Source: Halanaerobium sp964649895 (GTDB lineage: Bacteria; Bacillota; Halanaerobiia; Halanaerobiales; Halanaerobiaceae). Taken from it: a DNA stretch of 22,281 bases. Location of the stretch: assembly GCA_964649895.1 (NCBI GenBank), contig CAZYRX010000030.1, forward strand, positions 1-22,281. Direction: 5' to 3'. The notes below the pieces were generated by a model. That model had not been told where the DNA came from. It saw only the letters and a program-made list of their open reading frames with translations, and did no database searches. A program made the translations under genes and the position numbers. Positions 13,708-21,220 of the stretch are shown here, in pieces; positions within the stretch are counted from its first letter, which is position 1; the number at the start of each line of letters is the position of its first letter.

Positions 13708-16341
13708 ATGATAAAAACTGGAGATGAAATAAGGCAGGCTTTTTTAGATTTTTTTGAATCAAAGGATCACCTGGTACTTGATAGTGCTCCTCTTGTTCCA
13801 AAAAATGATCCGAGTCTGCTCTGGATAAATGCTGGGATGGCTCCATTTAAGCCATATTTTGACGGCAGCCTTGAGCCACCACACCCAAGAATTGCTACCA
13901 GCCAGAAATGTATTAGAACAAATGATATAGAGAATGTTGGGAAGACAGCTCGTCATCACACATATTTTGAGATGCTCGGCAACTTCTCTTTTGGAGATTA
14001 TTTTAAAGATGAAGCAATCGAGTGGGGCTGGGAGTTTGTTACTGAAGTTTTAAAGCTTGATCCTGATAAACTCTGGATTACAATTTATAAGGATGATGAT
14101 GAAGCTTTTGATATCTGGCATGATAAAATTGGAATTCCAGCAAAGAAGATTGTGAGGATGGGCAAAAAAGAAAATTACTGGCAGATAGGAACTGGCCCCT
14201 GTGGTCCCTGCTCAGAGATTCATTATGATAGAGGAAAAGAATATGGAGATAGTGAAGAAGATGTTCTTGGTGGTGAAGGAGATAGATTTTTAGAAATCTG
14301 GAACCTTGTTTTCACTCAGTACAACTATACTGAAGATGGAGAATACCTTGAACTCCCCAATAAAAATATTGATACCGGAATGGGACTTGAAAGAGTTGCT
14401 TCTATTCTTCAAAATACTGAAACAAATTTTGAAACCGATTTAATTAAGCCGATAATAGATAAAGTTGTTGAAGAAACTGGAACACCATATCGAGAAGATG
14501 AGGAAAGTGTGACAGCATACAGAGTAATTGCAGACCATATTCGCTCAACAGCGGTTGCGATTTCTGATGGTGCTTTACCCTCTAATGAAGGTAGAGGTTA
14601 TGTAATCAGGCGCTTGATTAGAAGAGCAGCCCGTTATGGCCGCAAACTTGGCTTTGAAGAACCTTTTTTATACACATTAGTGGAAACTACTTCAAAAGTA
14701 GTAAAAGGTGCTGCACCCGAGCTTAAGGAACAGCTGGCCCATGTTAAAAATGTAATTAAATCTGAAGAAGAGAGTTTTCTTAAAACTTTAGAACAGGGTT
14801 TGAATATTTTAGAAGAGATGTTGGTTGATCTTAAAGCTGAAAATAAGGAAGTTTTGAGTGGTGAAAATGCATTCCGTTTATATGATACCTATGGTTTTCC
14901 ACTTGATCTAACTGAAGATATTGCAGCTGAAGAAGGTATTAAGGTTGATGAAGAAGGTTTTAATCAGGAAATGGAAGCTCAACGCAAAAGAGCTCGAGAG
15001 GCTCGTGAAGAAACTTCTTTCAGCAGTGGAGAAATCGATAAGCTTTATGCATCTTTTAAAGATAAAATCGAGGAAGTTGAATTTACAGGTTATCATTCTT
15101 TAACTGAAGAAACAGAAATTATAGGTCTTGTTAAAGACAACAAAAAAGTTGATTCTCTTAAAAAAGGAGAAAATGGTAATATTATTTTGGCTAAAACTCC
15201 TTTTTATGCAGAAAGTGGAGGTCAGCTTGGAGATAAAGGTGTTATTAAAAATGATAATTTTGAGGCAGAAGTAACTGATACTTTCTCCAGAGCAGAAATC
15301 CCTGTACATCAGGTAAGTGTTGAAGATGGTGAAATTAAAGTTTCTGAGCAGGTTGAAGCAGTCGTTTATAATGATAGACGCAAAGCAACAGCAAGACACC
15401 ACTCAGCAACTCATCTGCTGCATAAAGCACTTAAAGAGGTTTTAGGAGATCATGTTAATCAGTCAGGCTCATTAGTTGCTCCTGATAGACTCAGATTTGA
15501 CTTTACTCATTTTTCTGGACTGACAGATCAAGAACTAGAAGAAATTGAGAAGAAGGTTAATTATGCAGTTATGGAAAATTATCCTGTAGAAACAGAATTA
15601 AAAGACTTAGAAGAAGCAAAGGCAATGGGGGCTGAAGCACTATTTGGAGAAAAATATGAAGAGGAAGTTAGAGTTGTTAAAATGGGTGACTTTAGTATGG
15701 AACTCTGTGGAGGTACACATGTTGAAGCAACTGGAGATATTGGTGCTTTTAAAATCACTTCAGAGAGCGGAATTGCTGCAGGTGTGAGAAGAATTGAGGC
15801 AGTAACCGGAGAATTTGCTTTAAATTATTTCAATAATAAGCTGGATATTTTAAATAGAACAGCTGCAAGATTGAAAACCGAACCTGATAATGTTTATCAT
15901 CGGGTTGAACAATTATTAGCTCAAAATAAGGAATTAGAAAAAGAACTAGCAAGATTAAAGCAGAAACTTGCAGGTTCTAAAAAAGATGATTTAATTGATC
16001 AGTTAAAAGAAGTTGAAGGTGTAAATGTGCTGACTGCTGAACTATCAGAGCTGGACAGCCAGGGACTGCGTAATCTCACAGATCAGATTAAAGATAAAAT
16101 TGATTCTGCTGTTATTGTACTTGCGAGTAAAGGAGAAAACAAAGTAGTTTTTGTAGCTTCAGTTACTGATGATCTTGTAGAAAAAGGCTTTAATGCCGGA
16201 CAGATTATTTCTAAGGTTGCTCAAATCGCTGGTGGTGGTGGTGGAGGTCGTCCTGATATGGCACAAGCTGGAGGTAGTAAGCCGGATAAGACAGCCGAAG
16301 CACTGGCAGAAGTGGAAAATATTATAAAAAATAATGTCTGA
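13708..16341 (+). CDS. alaS: alanyl-tRNA synthetase
   Basis: Class II synthetase that charges tRNA-Ala and edits Ser- and Gly-tRNA-Ala. ATG at 13708 has AAGGAAGG (13694-13701) six bases upstream; 877 residues, normal size. N-terminal catalytic core with motif 2 (ATSQKCIRTNDIENVGK and RHHTYFEMLGNFSFGDYF) and motif 3 (NIDTGMGLERVASILQ). The editing domain carries the zinc-site residues H565, H569 (HHSATH), C667 and H671 (CGGTH). A coiled-coil linker of about 720-760 precedes the C-Ala domain with its Gly-rich loop (GGGGGGRPDMAQAGG). It is followed after 69 bases by ireB, the usual Firmicute order. Confidence 0.97.
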   Translation: MIKTGDEIRQAFLDFFESKDHLVLDSAPLVPKNDPSLLWINAGMAPFKPYFDGSLEPPHPRIATSQKCIRTNDIENVGKTARHHTYFEMLGNFSFGDYFKDEAIEWGWEFVTEVLKLDPDKLWITIYKDDDEAFDIWHDKIGIPAKKIVRMGKKENYWQIGTGPCGPCSEIHYDRGKEYGDSEEDVLGGEGDRFLEIWNLVFTQYNYTEDGEYLELPNKNIDTGMGLERVASILQNTETNFETDLIKPIIDKVVEETGTPYREDEESVTAYRVIADHIRSTAVAISDGALPSNEGRGYVIRRLIRRAARYGRKLGFEEPFLYTLVETTSKVVKGAAPELKEQLAHVKNVIKSEEESFLKTLEQGLNILEEMLVDLKAENKEVLSGENAFRLYDTYGFPLDLTEDIAAEEGIKVDEEGFNQEMEAQRKRAREAREETSFSSGEIDKLYASFKDKIEEVEFTGYHSLTEETEIIGLVKDNKKVDSLKKGENGNIILAKTPFYAESGGQLGDKGVIKNDNFEAEVTDTFSRAEIPVHQVSVEDGEIKVSEQVEAVVYNDRRKATARHHSATHLLHKALKEVLGDHVNQSGSLVAPDRLRFDFTHFSGLTDQELEEIEKKVNYAVMENYPVETELKDLEEAKAMGAEALFGEKYEEEVRVVKMGDFSMELCGGTHVEATGDIGAFKITSESGIAAGVRRIEAVTGEFALNYFNNKLDILNRTAARLKTEPDNVYHRVEQLLAQNKELEKELARLKQKLAGSKKDDLIDQLKEVEGVNVLTAELSELDSQGLRNLTDQIKDKIDSAVIVLASKGENKVVFVASVTDDLVEKGFNAGQIISKVAQIAGGGGGGRPDMAQAGGSKPDKTAEALAEVENIIKNNV

Positions 16342-16410
16342 AAACAAGGATTTGCAGGCTGACTGAAGAAGTAATTATATAAGGCAAATAAAAATACAGG
16401 ATGTGATAGA

Positions 16411-16674
16411 ATGGCTGCAGAAGATATCAATGATAAAACGATGCGTTTTAAAATTAAAAAAGAAGAGATTAGTGAGGCTGGTTTTGTTCTTAAAAAGGTC
16501 TGTAAGGCCTTAGAAGAAAAAGGTTATAATCCTATCAATCAAATTGTCGGATATTTACTTTCAGGAGATCCTGCATATATTACAAGCTATAAAGAGGCCA
16601 GAACAATGATCAGAACAATTGATCGGGATGAAATATTAGAGGAACTATTGAACAGTTATTTAGACAACAATTAA
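16411..16674 (+). CDS. ireB: IreB/ReoM family regulatory phosphoprotein (UPF0297)
   Basis: Small cytosolic regulator of peptidoglycan synthesis. In Listeria and Enterococcus the homologues ReoM and IreB are phosphorylated by the PASTA Ser/Thr kinase, and ReoM controls ClpCP degradation of MurA. The 87-residue product contains the family's most conserved block, EKGYNPINQIVGYLLSGDPA (about 35-54), and the RDEILEELLNSYL tail. Thr10 in DKTM lies where ReoM has the phosphorylated Thr7 (DQTM), so kinase control is plausible here. AGGA lies nine bases before ATG. It probably shares the alaS transcript and is separated from ruvX by a strong terminator. Kinase and MurA genes are not in this window. 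Confidence 0.93.
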   Translation: MAAEDINDKTMRFKIKKEEISEAGFVLKKVCKALEEKGYNPINQIVGYLLSGDPAYITSYKEARTMIRTIDRDEILEELLNSYLDNN

Positions 16675-16756
16675 TAATAGACTGTAAACTAATTAAAAAC
16701 TAAAGAGGAATTAAATCCAGAAATTAAATATAAAATAGTATATAAATTTAAACTAT

Positions 16757-16797
16757 AATCGCTTCTTAGCTCTGTTTGAGTGGAGAGGCGATTTTTT
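16757..16797 (+). terminator. intrinsic terminator after alaS-ireB
   Basis: 16-base arms (16757-16772 and 16778-16793) pair with two mismatches and two G-U pairs around a TGTTT loop. The outer stem is AATCGC/GCGATT, and T16792-16797 follows. It lies 83 bases after the ireB stop and before a new promoter. Confidence 0.75.
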
Positions 16798-16811
16798 GTG
16801 GGTAGAGATAT

Positions 16812-16840
16812 TTGCTTATTTAGATAAATAATTATATAAT
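16812..16840 (+). promoter_or_regulatory. promoter of the ruvX operon
   Basis: TTGCTT (16812-16817), a 17-bp spacer and a perfect TATAAT (16835-16840), placed directly after the terminator and 36 bases before the ruvX start codon. The order terminator, promoter, gene supports a transcription boundary here. Confidence 0.55.
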
Positions 16841-16875
16841 ATTTAATTGAAGTATAAAAATTGGAGGCATTAAGA

Positions 16876-17283
16876 TTGCGAATACTTGGTATCGATTATG
16901 GGAACAAAAGAGTGGGGATAGCAGTTAGTGATGCTATGGGCTGGACAGCACAGCCGCTGAGCACTATAGAGATGCATGGACATCAGGAGCTTTTGGAAGA
17001 ATTAAATAAATATATAGGTAAATATGATGTAGAAAAAATTATTGTTGGGATGCCCTATAATATGGATGGCTCAAAAGGAAAAAGGGCGGAAATAACACAG
17101 GCTTTTATAAATTTTTTGAAAAACAATCTTGATATTCCCGTAGAAATTCAGGATGAGCGCTTGACAAGCAGTCAGGCCGAGAATATTCTTTTAGAAGCAG
17201 ATGTGAGCCGAGAAGGCAGAAAAAAAGTGATTGATAAACTTGCTGCTTCTCTGATACTGCAGTCATATCTTGATGCTAATTAA
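16876..17283 (+). CDS. ruvX: RuvX/YqgF-type pre-16S rRNA nuclease (Holliday-junction-resolvase fold)
   Basis: RNase H-fold nuclease; the Escherichia coli homologue YqgF finishes the 5' end of 16S rRNA, and the family was earlier named a putative Holliday junction resolvase. The start is TTG at 16876 (MRILGIDYGNKRVGIAVSD) with GGAGG (16863-16867) eight bases upstream; the in-frame TTG at 16861 overlaps the SD and is rejected. 135 residues, normal length. Visible: catalytic Asp in GIDYGNKRVG, the IVGMPYNMDGSKG block, QDERLTSSQAE and the C-terminal DKLAASLILQSYL. It is the Bacillus yrrK counterpart. Confidence 0.93.
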   Translation: MRILGIDYGNKRVGIAVSDAMGWTAQPLSTIEMHGHQELLEELNKYIGKYDVEKIIVGMPYNMDGSKGKRAEITQAFINFLKNNLDIPVEIQDERLTSSQAENILLEADVSREGRKKVIDKLAASLILQSYLDAN

Positions 17284-17326
17284 AAATTTATCTAAATAAA
17301 ACTTTAAATTTGAAAGGAGAAATAAC

Positions 17327-17587
17327 ATGAGTGATGGACAATTTTGGATAGACGAAGAAAAAAAAGAATTGGTTTTATCTGATGGTGAAGAAGAAAGCCG
17401 TTTTATTATTGAAGATGATATTATAATTGAAGGTACCAAATATTTGATTATCGTTGATTCTGAGGCAGATGAAGATGCTGCAGCAACAGTTGTTAAGATA
17501 ATAAACGAAGGTGATGAAGAAGTTATCATACCTGTAGAAGATGAGGATGAATTTACAAGAGTTAAGGTAGAATACATGAATAAATAG
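17327..17587 (+). CDS. DUF1292 family protein (YrzB-like)
   Basis: Short, very acidic protein (86 residues, about a third Asp/Glu) of the DUF1292 family, function unknown. It has a good SD (GAAAGGAG) before ATG 17327. The pattern FIIEDDIIIEGTKYLIIVD, then EVIIPVEDED and a final FTRVKVEYM, is the usual DUF1292 layout of beta strands separated by acidic turns. It sits between ruvX and mltG exactly as yrzB does in Bacillus. Conservation of this place suggests a link to the operon but does not give a role. Confidence 0.85.
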   Translation: MSDGQFWIDEEKKELVLSDGEEESRFIIEDDIIIEGTKYLIIVDSEADEDAAATVVKIINEGDEEVIIPVEDEDEFTRVKVEYMNK

Positions 17588-17625
17588 TTTTGTCTGAATT
17601 GTTTTAAATGAAATGAGGTTATAAG

Positions 17626-18636
17626 TTGAAGCGAGCAGCATATGTTTTACTTATCTTTATTATAATAATCAGTGCCTATCTCTGGTATGAAGATATGATG
17701 CTACCGAATAATAGAAGCAATCCCGAAGAGGTGGCTGTAGAAATAGAACAGGGAATGACCGGAAGAGATATTGCCGATCTGCTTGAAGAAAAAGGATTAA
17801 TAAAATCAGCTGATCTTATCTATTATTTAATGAGATTTAAACAGATTGATAATCTAAAATCCGGCTATTACTCTTTTTCGACTGCAGACAGCCCTTATTA
17901 TATACTCGATATTTTAGATCGGGGTTTAGAAGAAACCTTTAGCTTTACAGTACCTGAAGGATTTACTATCAGAGAAATTATAACTAGATTAATTGATCTG
18001 GATAAGACCAGATTTACCGAGGCAGAACTTGAAGCAGCTTTTAATAAATATGCTGAAAGTGTAGATTTTGAGAACAATCCTCATTTGGCTGAATCAGTGA
18101 TTGAGGCTGCAGAAGGCTTAATAATACCAGACACATATAATTTTCCCATGAGCTATAATGCAGATCAGTTTGTTAAAGAATTAATTGCTCGATTTAAAAA
18201 TGAGAGATTACCTTTATTAAAAGAGCAGGCAGCAGAAGTTGAGTTTTCTGCCTACCAATTATTAATTATTGCTTCTTTGATTGAAGAAGAGGGTAAAATT
18301 CCTGACGAAAATAAGATAATTGCTTCTGTTATTTACAACAGGCTTAAAGCAGGACAGGCTCTTCAGTTAGATGCAACAGTACAGTATGTACTGCCTAAGA
18401 GAAAAGAAAGGCTGCTCTATAAAGATTTAGAGGTTGATTCACCATATAATACTTATCAGGTAAATGAGCTTCCTCCATCTCCGATTGCAAATCCAGGTAG
18501 TATAGCTTTACAGGCAGCTTTGACTCCTGCTGAAACAGATTATTTATTTTACTTTGCCAGAGATGACGGCAGCCATATCTTTACTAAAAATTATCAGGAA
18601 CATCTTGATAGACAAAATGAGCTAAATAGTGAATAA
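17626..18636 (+). CDS. mltG: endolytic murein transglycosylase MltG (YceG family)
   Basis: Membrane-anchored enzyme that cuts nascent glycan strands inside the chain and so helps set their length. TTG at 17626 has GAGGT six bases upstream; 336 residues, typical. Single N-terminal transmembrane helix at about 4-20; LysM-like region at about 36-100 (EIEQGMTGRDIADLLEEKGLI); catalytic domain with E220 in ASLIEEEG aligned to the E. coli catalytic Glu, followed by VIYNRL, LQLDATVQY, SPYNTY and the signature LPPSPIANPGSIAL. It functionally partners synthases such as the class A PBP encoded at 9605-11983. Confidence 0.95.
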   Translation: MKRAAYVLLIFIIIISAYLWYEDMMLPNNRSNPEEVAVEIEQGMTGRDIADLLEEKGLIKSADLIYYLMRFKQIDNLKSGYYSFSTADSPYYILDILDRGLEETFSFTVPEGFTIREIITRLIDLDKTRFTEAELEAAFNKYAESVDFENNPHLAESVIEAAEGLIIPDTYNFPMSYNADQFVKELIARFKNERLPLLKEQAAEVEFSAYQLLIIASLIEEEGKIPDENKIIASVIYNRLKAGQALQLDATVQYVLPKRKERLLYKDLEVDSPYNTYQVNELPPSPIANPGSIALQAALTPAETDYLFYFARDDGSHIFTKNYQEHLDRQNELNSE

Positions 18637-18653
18637 CTATCTAACTGCGGCTA

Positions 18654-18720
18654 TTGTAGATAAATGTTGGTACCAGGTACCAACATTTATCTACAAATAT
18701 CAACATGTACCGGGTACCAA
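18654..18720. repeat. long inverted repeat plus a second GTACC palindrome between mltG and trmR
   Basis: A perfect 21-bp inverted repeat has arms 18654-18674 and 18676-18696 and a single A between; its centre is GGTACCAGGTACC. About 10 bases on, 18706-18718 holds a related TGTACCGGGTACC, and both cores are followed by CAA. There is no T-run after the stem on either strand, so it is not an ordinary terminator. It resembles a REP-type or other small palindromic mobile repeat, or a cruciform-forming binding site. A DNA repeat class cannot be named from one locus. Confidence 0.7.
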
Positions 18721-18739
18721 AAGAAAAAAAGGAGTTAAT

Positions 18740-19384
18740 ATGAAGTTTAGAGAGCTGAATAAGCATTTTTCTAAAAGTAAATACATCGACAGCGAATTTA
18801 AAGAACTGGAAAAGCTCTGTATAAAGGACAAGATACCGATTCTTGACAGGGATGCAGCCGATTTTCTTAAACTGCAGCTTAAGATCAAGCAGCCAAAAAG
18901 AGTATTAGAGATTGGAACAGCTTATGGCTTGTCTGCCCTGCTCACTGCAAAGAATACTCCTCAATCTACTGAGATAATAACGGTAGAAATTGATGCTGAG
19001 CGAGCAGAAAAAGCTAAAAGGGAAATAGAAAAAACAGATTATAATGATAAAATTAATATAAAAATAGGAAATGCTCTGGATGTATTGATGTATTTAAATC
19101 AAAAATTTGACTTTATTTTTCTGGATGCTGCTAAAGGGCAGTATCTTTATCTTTTTGAATATATATTTGAGCTCTTAGAACCTGGTGGAATTTTACTTGC
19201 AGATAATGTACTATATAAAGGAAAGCTTTTATCAGATAAAAAAATTGAACATAAAAATAGGACGATCGTAAATAATTTAAAAGAATATTTAGAAATAGTA
19301 ATGAATCATCCTCAGCTGGATTCAACTTTGATTACAGCAGGAGATGGTATGGCATTAAGTAGGAGGAAAGATAATGATGGATAA
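18740..19384 (+). CDS. trmR: tRNA 5-hydroxyuridine-34 O-methyltransferase (YrrM/TrmR-like)
   Basis: SAM-dependent O-methyltransferase of the COMT-like, Mg2+-dependent group. The Bacillus homologue YrrM (TrmR) methylates ho5U34 to mo5U34 in tRNA anticodons. ATG at 18740 with AAAGGAG five bases upstream gives 214 residues; the frame remains open upstream to 18629, but that reading runs through the inverted repeat and lacks an SD. SAM motif I is VLEIGTAYGLSALL (55-68); an acidic residue in TVEIDAERA (81-89) should bind the ribose; metal-site candidates are D129 in FLDAAKG and D155-N156 in LLADNVLYKG. The last 11 bases overlap the start of the U32 gene that would make its substrate, supporting the TrmR assignment. 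Confidence 0.85.
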   Translation: MKFRELNKHFSKSKYIDSEFKELEKLCIKDKIPILDRDAADFLKLQLKIKQPKRVLEIGTAYGLSALLTAKNTPQSTEIITVEIDAERAEKAKREIEKTDYNDKINIKIGNALDVLMYLNQKFDFIFLDAAKGQYLYLFEYIFELLEPGGILLADNVLYKGKLLSDKKIEHKNRTIVNNLKEYLEIVMNHPQLDSTLITAGDGMALSRRKDNDG

Positions 19385-20615
19385 AATAGAACTGCTTGCT
19401 CCAGCAGGCAGCCTTGAAAAATTAAAGACAGCGATTTTATTTGGTGCAGATGCTGTATATTGTGGTGGTTTAAATTTTGGATTAAGAGCTGGTGCAGATA
19501 ATTTTACAATGGAAGAATTAAGAGAAGGGATCAATTATGCCCACAATAGAGATAAAAAAGTATATTTAACAATGAATATGATTCCACACAATGAAGAACT
19601 GGCCGAACTTCCACAGTATATAGATAAATTAAAGACCTTAGATATTGATGCATTGATTATTTCTGATCCTGGAGTTATGGCCATGGTAAAAGAAAAGATG
19701 CCTGAGATGGACATTCATATCAGCACCCAGGCAAATAATGTTAACTGGGCTTCAGCACTTTTTTGGGCTGATCAGGGAGCAGCTAGGATTATTCTGGCCC
19801 GCGAATTAAGTTTTGAAGAAATAAAGGAGATAGCTGAGAAAACAGAAGGCAGAGTTGAATTAGAGGTATTTGTACATGGTGCAATGTGTATTTCTTATTC
19901 GGGAAGGTGTCTTTTAAGCAACTATTTTGTGGGAAGAGATGCCAATAGAGGTGACTGTGCTCAATCATGCCGCTGGAAATACCATCTTGTTGAAGAACAG
20001 AGGCCGGGAGAATATTATCCGATTGAAGAAAATGATCAGGGAACCTTTATAATGAATTCTAGAGACTTAAATCTAGCTGAAGAAGTCCCAAAGCTTATTG
20101 AAGCAGGTTTAAGCAGCCTCAAAATAGAAGGCAGGATGAAAAGTGTTCATTATGCAGCCTCCGTTGTCAATACTTACCGTCAGATTATCGATCAGTATTA
20201 TGCTGATCCAGATAATTATCAAGCTGATCCAGAACTTCTTGCTGAACTTAGAAAAATTAGCCACCGTGATTATACAAAAGGTTTCTTTTATGGGGAACCG
20301 GGTGCCGAAGGACAGCGTTATCAGAGTTCATCATATCTCAGGAGTTATGACTTTGTAGGAGTGGTAAAAGCAGCAATGCCAGAAAGTAATGAAATTTTAG
20401 TTGAGGTTAGGAATAAGATTTTTAAGGGTGATACTTTAGAAGCAGCTGTTCCCGGCAGAAAATCTTTTGATATAACTGTAGATTATATTATTAATTCTGA
20501 TGGTGAAGAAGTAGAATCTGCACCTCATCCAAAAGAAAAAGTTATTATTCCATGTTCAGAAGATATGAAAAAGGGATCACTTTTAAGAAGAAAAAAAGAT
20601 GAAATCAAATCTTAA
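19374..20615 (+). CDS. trhP: U32-family tRNA uridine-34 hydroxylation protein (TrhP-like; annotated as peptidase U32)
   Basis: Member of the peptidase U32 family; despite the name, the characterised relatives TrhP (E. coli YegQ; Bacillus YrrN/YrrO) are needed for prephenate-dependent hydroxylation of U34 in tRNA. ATG at 19374 has AGGAGG (19361-19366) seven bases upstream and overlaps trmR by 11 bases; 413 residues. It begins ELLAPAGSLEKLK, contains the U32 signature EVFVHGAMCISYSGRCLLS, and has four Cys (172, 179, 195, 199) positioned as in 4Fe-4S-binding U32 proteins, then SSLKIEGRMKS. The C-terminal beta domain follows from about 330. Bacillus has two such genes in tandem; only one is present here. 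RlhA-type rRNA hydroxylation is a less likely alternative. Confidence 0.85.
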   Translation: MMDKIELLAPAGSLEKLKTAILFGADAVYCGGLNFGLRAGADNFTMEELREGINYAHNRDKKVYLTMNMIPHNEELAELPQYIDKLKTLDIDALIISDPGVMAMVKEKMPEMDIHISTQANNVNWASALFWADQGAARIILARELSFEEIKEIAEKTEGRVELEVFVHGAMCISYSGRCLLSNYFVGRDANRGDCAQSCRWKYHLVEEQRPGEYYPIEENDQGTFIMNSRDLNLAEEVPKLIEAGLSSLKIEGRMKSVHYAASVVNTYRQIIDQYYADPDNYQADPELLAELRKISHRDYTKGFFYGEPGAEGQRYQSSSYLRSYDFVGVVKAAMPESNEILVEVRNKIFKGDTLEAAVPGRKSFDITVDYIINSDGEEVESAPHPKEKVIIPCSEDMKKGSLLRRKKDEIKS

Positions 20616-20768
20616 TAGTTAAAATTTGATAAATATAGATGAAGATAGCCAAATTTAGATAAATTTTAGAAAATAATTAGAGGTAAAAAAGGTATAATAT
20701 CAAAAAAGACTTTTATATATACATAAATGTTATAAATTTACTGAAAGAATTAAATTAGGAGAATTATA

Positions 20769-21002
20769 ATGGAAAATAACCTGGAAAAAGATACGAAAAA
20801 ACTTAGATATAAGGTAGATAAAACTGAGATAAATTTTATTGATATGATAATCAAGGCATATGAAGGTATTGGTACTGTCAATGTTGACCATGATAATCCG
20901 GCACAAATTTGGATTGATGTAACTGAGGGGACAGAAAAAGAAGTTAAAGAAGTAATGGAGGATCTTTCTGAAAAGTTTTATGTAGAACTGATTGAGTCTT
21001 AA
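20769..21002 (+). CDS. DUF4911 family protein
   Basis: 77-residue soluble protein with a good SD (TTAGGAGAA) before ATG 20769. The pattern RYKVDKTEINFIDMIIKAYEG, then IGTVNVDHD and a short C-terminal beta/alpha unit, matches DUF4911 by my recognition. The function of that family is unknown. It follows trhP after 153 AT-rich bases that contain a TATAAT at 20693-20698 without a clear -35, so independent transcription is possible. No catalytic motif or membrane segment is visible. Confidence 0.65.
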   Translation: MENNLEKDTKKLRYKVDKTEINFIDMIIKAYEGIGTVNVDHDNPAQIWIDVTEGTEKEVKEVMEDLSEKFYVELIES

Positions 21003-21084
21003 ATTAACGAAAAATTGCTGAAAAAATTGTAAAATAAGAACATTTGACTTTGGATGGCATTTTGTTTATTATTAAGTATGAGCT

Positions 21085-21112
21085 TGTATAAGAGATTATA
21101 AGCAGAATAATA
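21085..21112 (+). promoter_or_regulatory. candidate forespore (sigma-G-like) promoter of the SleB-like gene
   Basis: TGTATA (21085-21090), a 15-bp spacer and AATAATA (21106-21112), against the Bacillus sigma-G consensus TGMATA-N15-CATAMTA: one mismatch in each box. The gene downstream belongs to a family that sigma-G drives in Bacillus. Background is AT-rich, so this needs testing. Confidence 0.3.
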
Positions 21113-21220
21113 TAATAAGAAAATCATAAGTTAATAAGTTTAAGTTGAGAAGTAAAGGTTTTGAAAAAGGAGGAAATATATTTTACATTTAACTATCAGG
21201 CAACAACAAGGAGGTATTAT

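Noticed and set aside
18629..18739. 37-codon upstream extension of trmR from GTG 18629
   Set aside because: It overlaps the mltG end, reads through the inverted repeat, has no SD, and ATG 18740 has a proper one and gives the family length.
20693..20698. TATAAT before the DUF4911 gene as a promoter
   Set aside because: No -35 hexamer at 16-18 bp and no TGn extension; background is very AT-rich, so I mention it only in the gene entry.
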